Origin: Ianthella basta
Lineage: Eukaryota > Porifera > Demospongiae > Verongiida > Ianthellidae
Assembly: GCA_964019415.1 (NCBI GenBank)
Contig: OZ025876.1
Coordinates: forward strand, 7,850,745-7,914,744
Length of the DNA stretch: 64,000 nucleotides
Reading direction: 5' to 3'
In this document: positions 27,957 through 37,888 of the stretch, in pieces
Position numbering within the stretch: the stretch's first letter is position 1
How the letters are laid out: the number at the start of each line of letters is the position of its first letter
Translations under genes and position numbers: made by a program
Notes under the pieces: model-generated
What the model was told of the DNA's origin: nothing
What the model saw: only the letters and a program-made list of their open reading frames with translations
Database searches by the model: none

Positions 27957-30900
27957 ATGGGAATTGACTCCAGAAACATTAATCGCGGGGCGTGTACTCA
28001 TCATGGCTGTACGTGTGCTGACTTTCAAAGATCCTCCGCTTCCAGTAAGTGCTCCGATTGTAGCCATCCTCCGACGAACCACAAGGTCATTGACTCATCT
28101 CAGCAATCTAGTATTGGCGGTGACAAGCTCAACAGACCTGACGTCGCGCCTCACAACACGTACAGTGAGTTGTAGTGTATGTACCTGATCGTAACCTTGA
28201 CAACAAGGCACCGTGCCATGTTTAATACATAGCTGCTGTCGCTCGATATTGTTGTACCATCTGTCATCAGTGTGCAGTGAAGATAGGGTGAGCATAGGGA
28301 CTCGTAACTCTGGTAGATCATCTTCTAGTCAGGCTTGCAGCTTGTGGACCTAACATTCTCAACTCATGCATATTATGTCGTCATGGGTCATATAAACATC
28401 CCAAGTGTCATGCTTGCATCTCACAAAATACGACACAAGATGCATGCCAAAGTCACCTTCACCTTCAACAGACATACTGTTGATTTTGAGTGTGTGTGAA
28501 TGATGTGCAGAGTAGTGTACTATACTGTGTTTTTATCCGATTGTGCGCGCGTGTGTGTGTGCGCACGCGCGCATGTCACCAGTCTAGCCCAGTGTGCACA
28601 TGGCATGAAGCACAGCTTAGGAGAAGGAAGCAATTGAGGTTGGCATATATATTCAACTAGCAGAGGAATCCTTGCCACACATGCAAGATAACAATGAGGT
28701 GTTCTTCATCACTCCTAAACCCAACATCATCCACGTCAACCTGGCTTGCATGCTCTGTTGTCATTGTGAGTCTTGTGGGCAGTAAATGTAGAGAGGTTGT
28801 TCTCCCTATTATGACGTAAAATGAAGTGCCATGTTAGCTATATACTGTAGCTTGATATTGTTGTTAACCATTCGTCATCGGTGTGCGGTGAAGATAAGAT
28901 GAGTGTAGGGACTAGTAACTCTGGTAGATCACCTTCTAGTCAGACTTGCAGCTGGTGGACCTAACATTCTCAACCCGTGCATGGTCAGCTGTAGACCAGC
29001 TCTCATCCGACCCCATGTATTGCAAGATGAGAAAGTCTGTGCATGTTACCTCAGTTACATTGTGTATCTCAATCAGTTATGACCAGATGTCATTGATCCC
29101 TCACTTGTGTGGTGGGTGGATTGCAGTGTTAGTGCAGTGACACTATGTCTCATTGCAGAAGGAGGCCTAGAAAGCCATGCAGCTGCTCCATCAGGAGGGT
29201 ATTCAAACTGGGTGGTGCACGGCAGTCAACCTCACCATCACTGGCATCTTTTGAATGAGGTCATTGATAGGAGTGGCTGGAAGACATGCTCTAGATGCAG
29301 CACAGGATACTCAGTGGTGGATTTGAGGGCGTGTCCTGAGTGCTGCCCAAGAGAATCATGTAAGAATGATCAATGTGACAAACCAGCATTCTATACCTTG
29401 GACCTGGGCTCATTTGGCTACTGCAGTGCTGAGTGTAGGGACAGGTGTGAACTGGAGAGGGCCAAGAGAGAGCTGACTAGAGCACTGGAGGAGTTTGAGG
29501 TGAACCCTGAGAGAGGCAGTACTCAGTCACCTGCAAAGGAGCCTGTGAACCATGATGAAGTATCACAACCTCTCACCAGGACCAGGCTTCAGAGTGAGGA
29601 CACACCCACCGAAGGTGCCACTCAAGTGTCACCTCCCACTCAGCAGCTGTCTCCACCACAAGGACCAGCCAGTATTATTGCTAATTGCAAGCTGTCCAAA
29701 GATGCTGTATGGGCCATGTCATTCTATGACAGAGGAAGACTGCACACAGTGAGGGGAACAAAAGGAGTGAGTTTGCTGCTAACTGGAGTCAACACATACT
29801 TAATTGAATCATTGCTATAATAACAACCTGTTTATAAGGTCACATGTGCAGCTTGTCTTAGCAGCTCCACTTTGAACACTGTCTCTACTGTAGCAGGTTA
29901 TAAAATTCTATAGTAGCTGTCCAACCCTTGGGTCATGTGCAGCTGTTTCTTGTACAAACTGTATACACAGTGTAACAGGAAGTACAAATTACATACCACA
30001 ATATAGGTACAAGCATCAGCTACAAATGACCCCCTAAAGCTGACATACTATAGCCTCAGTCCCATGAATGTAAAATGGGGAATACAAGCTGACCTCTCAA
30101 ACTCACCGTACATGCATTCCTGACAAAGACACATACTGTTAGTCTCGAGCACCAGCCCCTATGATTGCACAATCATGTAGGGAACACTGCCTACATCATC
30201 AGGTACAGTGCATGTGTTTGATTGGCCAGTTTGACTTCCCATATTATTTTATGCATGTGGAGCAAGCAACATGAATTGGCTGCATTTGGTAGCGCATTAA
30301 TTTCCACCTCTGTAAAGCTGCCACTTCCATGCATTCCATTGTAGTGCAAGCTTAAGGCCAAATGTTTTATGACCCAAGGTTGACCTCATTAGACAGGCCC
30401 CACTGTGTAGTATGTTGCCGCCTGGTTCCCTTCCTTATTGCGCAGATATTAGTGACATCAATTGAGGTGAACAAGGCCACATTAAACTGTGGTCTGCGGC
30501 CACTAGACCTGATCACTCAGTTTGATGGCAAGTCAGTTGAGAGCCTGTGTGATAAATTTGGGCAGTGTTTTTTGAAGAGCAAAACGATGCAGAGCACAGA
30601 CGTGTGGGTTGCAAGGACATCTGGGGTGCCTCCCATGTTGGGCCTTCAGAGTAAGTAACAAAGCTTGTAAACTAATAAACATGCAGTTCACATATCTGTC
30701 ATGCTGAATTACGTTGTGACTGTATGGATATTGCACATGCATCTTTCACCAGTTGAAGGCCTTACGGAACCACACCAGTCAAGCAGAAAGCACAGGGTTG
30801 TTGGGTTCCTAGTGACACAGAAGGACCTGGAGGACCCTGCCTCTTACCTAGGAGTGCGTATGCATGAATACTCAAAGAGAAAGGTAATCTGAAGATTCAG

Positions 30901-31194
30901 TTAGCATGATTTAGAGATCTGCTAACTATAGCTAATACTAGCTACAGTATGATGCTGTGGTGTCTGCTCACACATACTGTCCATGGACCATTCCTCCAGG
31001 TGGAACGTGTAGAAGTAGCGAGTGAGGGGTATAAAGCAGGGCTGCATGAAAATGACATCATTCAATCTGTGACTGTGGTCACTGCAGAGGGAGTTGTGGT
31101 ACCTGATAAAGAGTGGGATTTTGAGGGCATCAAGAGAGTTGCAAGGGACTCACCGTCTGTCTGTGCTCTTCTATTGACTGTAATGAATTTCTAA
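27957..31194 (+). CDS. Gene F: Z1-Z6-PDZ-PDZ protein
   Basis: Exons 27957-28164, 29159-29766, 30446-30650, 30753-30883 and 31000-31194 encode 448 residues. Z1 reads MGIDSRNINRGAC with GCTCADF and CSDCSHPPTNHK. Z6 has CSRCSTGY, DLRACPECCPRESC and FGYCSAECRDRC. PDZ1 has AVWAMSFYDRG and PLDLITQFDGK; PDZ2 has SYLGVRMHE, KAGLHENDIIQSV and FEGIKRVARDSP. Intron 1 (28165-29158) carries two copies of a block beginning near CATTCGTCATC/CATCTGTCATC (28258 and 28868) that also occurs once in the introns of D and H. Confidence 0.86.
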
Positions 31195-31600
31195 CTGTGT
31201 GACTGTCAGATTACAAGGTGCTATGCGTTTGTACATAATTATGGTGATGTACAAAGCCACAATTAAGTGCCAACTGAATACACTCACTGCCACATTAACT
31301 ATCGGCTGCATAGTGTATGCACAACAAGAGCTCATTGCACTGTAGAAATGTAAACAAAGTTCAAATAATCTGGCCTAGCCACACCTTCCCCATGCATTTA
31401 GCTAGCTATTATAAGGGGTGGTCAGGCCTGACTATACTGTGGTCCTCTCTAGCTGTTCTATCAGTGCATCATTAGCAAACACTATTAGCTACTATACTGT
31501 GACAGAGCTACATTCATAATCTTCTCTTCTAAATCCCTTAGTTGCCCACTGTATCTAGCTATACCCTTATAGTCACATCCTAGAGTCAGAGGGATGCGTT
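31195..31600. other. Intergenic between F and G, no gene seen
   Basis: A/T-rich sequence with GCTAGCT and ACTATACTGTGAC motifs shared with the region before gene H (37435-37500), consistent with duplication of the F/G junction. No coding signal is present. Confidence 0.55.
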
Positions 31601-31627
31601 CTTGTTTAGGCCACGCCTATCAATTTC

Positions 31628-31636
31628 TTGCGCAAT
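31628..31636. promoter_or_regulatory. C/EBP-like site in the kinase promoter of gene G
   Basis: TTGCGCAAT lies 17 bases before the ATG within the conserved CCTATCAATTTCTTGCGCAA block. Confidence 0.55.
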
Positions 31637-31652
31637 AATAAAGTCTGCAAAA

Positions 31653-34600
31653 ATGGCCGAGCTCCCTCCCAAACCTGCAGGACTAGTGATTGGCCAGGAG
31701 CGAGATCGCGGCTCCTACGGCGCAGTGTACTCTGGAGAGCTGGACGGGAAACCTGTGGTTATCAAGAGAATTCACCAGATCCTCCTCCAAGCGCCGAATA
31801 ACGACAAACTCTTGCGTGAATTCTATCACGAGTGTCGCGTCTTGTCTGCAGTTCGTCATGCTAACGTGGTCAGCTTCATCGGAGCGTACTGGGACGAGGA
31901 TACGAAGGAACCTCTGCTAGTAATGGAGGCGGCCAAGGAAAATCTGAAGGAGTACCTGGAGCGGAATAAAGGTCGGATCAACGTGGACAGGCAAGTGGCC
32001 ATCTGCTCCAGCATGGCGGAAGGACTCGGTTTTCTGCACGCAAGGGAGGAGCCGATCGTCCACCGTGATCTGAAGCCGGAGAACGTACTTGTGTGGGAGG
32101 ATGGCACAGTCAAGATTGCTGATTTCGGTCAGTCCAAGCTGCTGGACCATCCCCAGAACTACATGAAGACCACACAGCCAGGCACAGTTGCCTACATGCC
32201 TCCTGAAGCGCTGAAGAAGAACCCGCGGTACACCTCTAAGGTGGATGTGTTCTCGCTGGGAGCAGTGATGCTTGAGGTTGGCACTCAGTCCCCACCATCT
32301 GTGTGGCTGGAAGGGATCGGCGTAGTGCCTGAGGTGGAGCGACACAAAGATGACCTTGCTCTCCTTCCAAACACCCACCCACTGAAGCCACTGATTGTCT
32401 GGTGTCTACAGGACAACCATGAGTCTCGACCAGACGTGAAGTCTACCCATGATCAAGTGAAATTGTTGGTACGTTAGTTGTATTTGTCATGCTGTGCAAG
32501 GATGTAGCCTCCTAATGTAGCTAGCAGCCACTTTGGCTTCTTGCTCAAGTATATGGTTTTGGATATCTCCTTCAACTGGGATCAGGATCTGTTCTAGTTT
32601 GTCATTTTAATACTTAAGCCGTAAACCATTAATGTACATGGAAATTTGTGCCTGAAATATATTTGCAATGCCTGTGTGAAGATGAAGGTGTCATGAATGG
32701 CTCCTTGAGTGCATAAGGTATCAAGACCTGGATGGGTTCATACATAGCTTTATGATTTCCCCACTGACACTTCTGAGGCTCGTTGCTGATGGCTAAGAGA
32801 AGTCCTTGTTGTTAAGGCCTTAATTCTGTATTGGCCACGAATCTGCAATGTTCTTTGTAACCGAGAAGTCCTTTGTTCATAGCCTATTCTATATCGCATT
32901 GCTGCAGTCGCTTATAGGAATTGTGACTGCATATACACACCCTTGGCATGTGTGCAAGGGCATGCAGTGGCACTATATGGACTGTGGAGGCTTTATGTGC
33001 TATGAAAAGTGTATGTACATGCACTATTGGATATCAATATATTTGATTGTCTTCCCTGTGCCAATGTATTCTCAGGCAGGAGGTTTGAAGGAGCCTCACT
33101 ACCTGCAAGTGATTAACAAGCAGGATGGTGAGCTGCTGATGAGCATGCAGAGGGGGGAAAGTTTGAAGAATAGGTTAGAAGAAGCAACACGAGAGTTGGT
33201 GGCCAGTAAGGGGCGGGAGGAGGGCTTGCAGAGATGGCTGGAGGAAGCCACAGAAGAGCTGAGGGACACTAAGGAGCGGGAAGAGGGCTTGCAGAGAAGG
33301 CTAGAGAAATCAACACGAAAGCTGAGGGCCAGTAAGGGGCGGGAGAAAGGCTTGCAGAGAAGGCTAGAGGAAGCAACACGAGAGCTGGTGGTCACTAAGG
33401 GGCAGGAGGAGGGTTTGCAGAGAAGGCTAGAGAAATCAACACGAGAGCTGAGGGCCAGTAAGGGGTGGGAGAAAGGCTTGCAGAGAAGGCTGAAGGAAGC
33501 AGCAAGAGAGCTTAGGGAGACTAAGGGGCGAGAGGAGGGCTTGGAGAGAAGGTTGGAGGAGGCAACAGAAGAGCTGAGGTACACCAAAGGACAGGAGGAG
33601 GGCTTGCAGAGACGGCTGAAGGAAGCCACCGAAGAGCTGAGGGCCACTAAGGGGTGGGAGGAGGGCTTGCAGAGTAGGCTGGAGGAAGCAACTCAAGAGC
33701 TGAGGGCCACTAAGGGGTGGAAGGAGGGCTTGCAGAGAAGGCTGGAGGAAGCCACGGAAGAGCTGAGGGCCACTAAGGGGTGGGAGGAAGGCTTGCAGAG
33801 AAGGTTGGAAGAAATAACAGAAGAGCTAAACCACAGAAGGGTGCAGCATCAGGAGGTGATGCAGAGGGATGCCTCTTATCTGCAGTTGGAAGATGTGAAC
33901 AAGCAGTTGAAGACTGAGTTTACAAAGCCACTGGAGACTTTGATCACCACTTGTGATGAACTCGAAGATGCAGAGAAGCAGCTGGAGGTTACCCCTTGTG
34001 ATCATACTGACACCGGGAAGGAACTAGAAGAGGTGTGCTTTACTATTAACACATGCATAATGATATGTATGCACCTTTAAACTATGAGTGGACATATAAT
34101 GTGTGTATGTATGTATAGTACTGTGTGTGCCTTGGCTGTATACAGCAACAGTTTCTGAGATGTAATTGGCATACCAGACACTATAGATGCAGACACATCG
34201 ACAACTACTTATCATGCATGCCTGTCACAGCCTGTAATAGATGCAGTGTCACAGCCTCTTATCAAGGCTGGGCTACACAGTGAGGACACACCCACCAGTG
34301 AAAGTGCTACTCCTGGATCACCTCATGCATAGTATTGTATGTGTTCTGTATTTGCGCATGTGTGTGTACAGTGAAGATGCCACTCTTCTCTTGTGTATAG
34401 GAGTATGCTGACTACCGTAACATCCTCCTTGCCACTCCCATCGAAGATGACTTTGGCAGTGACATCCTGGACACCCATGAGGAGCCTCTCATCTCAATCT
34501 TCAACAGACCAACTGCCATCATGTTGGAGACACAGACTAATGAGAACAAGGTAAGAAACACGCGGTGAAGGGTTTAGGTAGGTCATGTGACTTGCATGTG

Positions 34601-35603
34601 ACTTGGTATAGGGGTTGTACATATGTACATGGTTCTTTTCTTGATGCCTGCAAGTGTGTACGTATGTGTGCATATGTAGGCAACTCACAGCACTTAGTCC
34701 TTTATGCTCAGTACTTCTTAGCCATCAGTTATTGCCATCTGTTAGCCTCTGCCTGTGCTGCATGGCACCATGGGTTCGTTTTCATATGTGCATGGAACGT
34801 CGTTGTATGTATTTCCATTAATGTTTCTTCTTCCTACCCTCATCACTTCTCTACCATCACTCCTGCTCTGTCACTCCTGCCCCAGTTGGATTTGCTAGCT
34901 TGCACTGCCCACACCCAGCAGTTTGACGATATCCACTCAGACAGTGAAGAGGATACGGAAGAGCTGAGAGCCACTAACTGGGAGGAGGGCTTGCAGAGAG
35001 GGCTACTAGCAGAGGAAGTAACAGAAGAGCTAAACCACAGAAGGGTGCAGCATCAGGAGGTGATGCAGAGGGATGCCTCTTCTCTGCAGTTGGAAGATGT
35101 GAACAAGCAGTTGAAGACTGAGTTTACAAAGCCACTGGAGACTTTGATCACCACTTGTGATGAACTCGAAGATGCAGAGAAGCAGCTGGAGGTTACCCCT
35201 TGTGATCTTAGTGTCACCTGGAAGGAACTAGAAGAGGTGTGCTTTACTATTAACACAATCATGCATATGTATGCGTCTTTAAACTGTGAGTGGACATATA
35301 CTGTGTGTATATGTACGTAGTTCTGTGATATACCTTGGTTGTATACAGCAACAATTTCTGAGATGGGGGTGCTGGTGGTCTGGTGGTCAAGATCAAGTCC
35401 AGTGATCCAGTGACAATGACAGTGACAGTGGTAGCATTCCCCTAACAACAAACTCCCAATGAACGAATAACAAACTGATTAGTTACTGACTGGTCATGTG
35501 TGTGTGTGCATGTGTTATGTATGTTGTGTGTATATAGGGTTTGCAGGAAGACCAGCAAATTGCTGATGCGACTCCCTATTCAAATAATCATTATTATTAT
35601 TGA
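31653..35603 (+). CDS. Gene G: TKL-like kinase with long repeated coiled coil and unrecognised exons
   Basis: Exons 31653-32468 (kinase), 33076-34032 (coiled coil), 34401-34550, 34886-35236 and possibly 35538-35603 join in phase 0 (779 residues if all are used). The kinase has RGSYGAVY, an intact lysine (VVIKRIH), HRDLKPEN and DFG. The coiled coil contains about ten 21-residue units (RLEEATEELRATKGWEEGLQ). Exon 34401 encodes EYADYRNILLATPIEDDFGS and continues with an acidic stretch I do not recognise; exon 34886 starts LDLLACTAHTQQFDDIHSDS and then repeats the end of the coiled-coil exon. These look like sequence captured from elsewhere plus a partial exon duplication. The 3' end is doubtful: the last small exon is weak, and the usual Z6-PDZ exons are gone except an orphan PDZ exon at 37030. 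Confidence 0.68.
33164..33810 (+). repeat. 63-bp (21-residue) coiled-coil repeats in gene G
   Basis: About ten units with the pattern RLEEATEELRATKGxEEGLQ occur in tandem. Gene H has only three to four at the homologous place, so the array length differs between adjacent paralogues. Confidence 0.9.
34225..34325 (+). pseudogene. Fragment of a Z6 exon
   Basis: GTGTCACAGCCTCTTATCAA and GTGAAAGTGCTACTCCTGGA match the middle of the Z6 exon of gene H (near 40938-41010), but both ends are missing and it has no usable splice sites. Confidence 0.65.
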
Positions 35604-35635
35604 AGTTGTAGAGGCTCATTACTACGTTAGGTCAA

Positions 35636-35783
35636 ATCGGATAAATAAATTTTTGAGCATCAGACGTAGCAGATAGATAATAGACAATTGACACAACTTA
35701 AGGCCTACATGGCCAAAACGTCCTGTGTCAATTGTCTATTACCTATCTGCTACGTCTGATGCTCAAAAATTTACTTATCTGAT
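35636..35783. repeat. Near-perfect hairpin element
   Basis: Two arms of about 59 bases (35636-35694 and 35725-35783) are nearly exact inverted complements around a 30-base loop that holds AAGGCCTACATGGCCAAAAC. This is a recent fold-back insertion, because the arms have barely diverged. Confidence 0.85.
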
Positions 35784-35789
35784 TATTAT

Positions 35790-37029
35790 TATTACTAGCT
35801 GAATGCCTGCCCTTCGGGTGGGTTCCCAGCATATCCTCCCTTTGAAATTTGAGTGTTTAACCAATCAGAACCGTCCATTTAATTGGGAGTATTCCGTAGA
35901 CTCGTCCGTAAAACTTCGTACGTACAGAATTTACTTAAGTTAGTTCATTTCGTTTAAAGGAATTCAGCGGTGAAGGCACTAACCACCTTAGGTCACCCCA
36001 CGTATTACCGTGATATACTCTTCCAAGTTTGGCGAAGATTGGTGAAAAATTGAAGGAGGAGTTCGTGCACAACCAAACACGATCTTTTCCCTATCTCTTT
36101 TTTATGTAAACTTGCATAGACAAGTCAATTATTAAATAATAATACATAAGGCACACATGTGCACTGCCTTGGATAATAAACAACAAACACAACAGAGACC
36201 AAGCAAATGTCATAGTAGATATAATAGTTAGTAGTTAGTCATAGTTAGCCCATCACTTGGGCTTCGGCATGCATGAGTGTGAAATCAAATGGAGCAATCG
36301 GGTGATGCAGCGATCTTGATCCTCTGATAGCGCGAATGGATGATCTAAGAAGGGCAAATGAAATCTTGCAGCAAATCAGAAGCATCATCTTGGAGAAGCA
36401 GATCTTCTTCTCCCTATCTCTTAGATATGGCGGCGACTGTAAAAGTGGCAAGAACTCGGACAGAACGACCAAATTTCGTCTCAGTACAACTGTGTATAGC
36501 AGGAGCTAGAGAAGCGCCCCTGGTTCCACCCTTAGGCTGCTTCACACACGTACCATGCTGCCTCCTTCGACCTTGTCTACTGTAAACGGGCGTGTTTGAG
36601 CAGAGGCTTGGTCTCTCAACTCTCTACAGGCTAGCTATACTGCGTTTTCTTGACAAGCTTGACACAGCATACGCGACGGAGCACACACGTGACAAAAGGA
36701 GCTTAAATGTCCCGTTATGGAAAGTAAAATGACTCACAGGCATGATTATCACAGAGTCCATGGATTTGCGGTGAAAGCTACGGACTATTGCGAGGAGTGT
36801 GAGCTTCCATAGAATTGCGCACAGTATTCCAGAACTTGCGCGCAAAACTGGCGCGGAGAGGGGCATTTTGCGCGCAGATCCATTTCCGCGCAATGTTTTG
36901 CGCACAAAAGCGTGCGTGTCATTGTTGCACTTTATAGGACTTCCATAATATTATGCCAGCCAGCGCAATAGCCCATAGCTTTCACCGAGTGTTAACTCTC
37001 CCACACTGACGCATTTATTACTACTCCAG
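35790..37029. other. Transposon-like noncoding region
   Basis: This stretch has no module of the cluster. It begins with CTGAATGCCTGCCCTTCGGG and contains palindromic GCGC-rich sequence around 36830-36910. It separates the gene G coding exons from an orphan PDZ exon, so insertion and deletion here probably destroyed G's original 3' half. Short open frames inside have no recognisable domain. Confidence 0.5.
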
Positions 37030-37224
37030 GTGAATCGTGTAAAAGCACTCGGTGAGGAGTATAAAGCAGGGCTGCGTGAAAATGACATCATTCGGTCGGT
37101 GGCCATGGTCACTGCAGAGGGAGTTGTGGGACCTGATACAGAGTGGAGTTTTGAGGGCATCAAGAGAATTGCAAGGGATTTGCCATCTATCTGTGCTCTT
37201 CTGATGACTGTACTGAATTTCTAA
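37030..37224 (+). pseudogene. Orphan last PDZ exon
   Basis: A good acceptor (TACTACTCCAG) precedes an intact exon with KAGLRENDIIRSV, PDTEWSFEGIKRIARD and a TAA stop, equal to the last exon of genes F and H. No upstream PDZ exons are found within 1.4 kb, so it is either a remnant or a distant 3' exon of gene G. Confidence 0.8.
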
Positions 37225-37861
37225 CTGTGTGACTGTCAGACTATAGCACTACTTCAGCATCATTAATGTACAAGGCAAAATGGCCGACACAATTGATTAC
37301 CACTTTAATTATATCTAGCTTTAGCTTGCATGGCAACTGTGAGGCACTGTACAATAACTTGTGAGCACGATAAATTCAAATTTCAACATGACTATTCTTG
37401 AATGTGCTTCTGTCTCGATCTGCTATTAGTGCGCCATTTGCTAGCTAGCCAACACTATTAGCTACTATACTGTGACACTATAGCTGCATTCTCATAGCTA
37501 ATCTTTGTCTTCTCTAAGTTGCCATATTGCATTGTATCTCTAGCCTTATAGCCACGCCCTAGAGAGTGGCTATGGTGAGGTTGCAGCAGGAATGTACCGT
37601 GTAGCCGGAAATGTTTGCAGTGATTATATCTTGTAATTTGGGATTTGTAGTAGAAAATGAAGTTTGTGGATTTAAAGTATGCGATAATACAGAACAGACC
37701 ATTTTATACCGATAATATACAAAACTTTTAGCAGATATATTACAATGTCTGTGGATTCCTGCCAAAACCGCGACCGCAAACAGCAAAATTTAATGTCTGC
37801 AAACATTTCCAGCTGGCTAGCTAGTACGGTATTCTTGCTTTAGGCCGCTCCTATCAATTTC
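37225..37861. other. Intergenic before gene H, no gene seen
   Basis: A/T-rich sequence with an inverted-repeat pair (AATGTTTGCAGTGATTATAT near 37609 and the complementary TGTCTGCAAACATTTCC near 37794), likely a small insertion within the kinase promoter region. Confidence 0.5.
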
Positions 37862-37870
37862 TTGCGCAAT
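37862..37870. promoter_or_regulatory. C/EBP-like site in the kinase promoter of gene H
   Basis: TTGCGCAAT lies 19 bases before the gene H ATG in the conserved kinase promoter block. Confidence 0.55.
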
Positions 37871-37888
37871 AATAAAATCTGTATAAAG

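Noticed and set aside
36624-36905. Minus-strand open frame of 93 codons
   Set aside because: It has no recognisable domain and lies in transposon-like, inverted-repeat-rich DNA.
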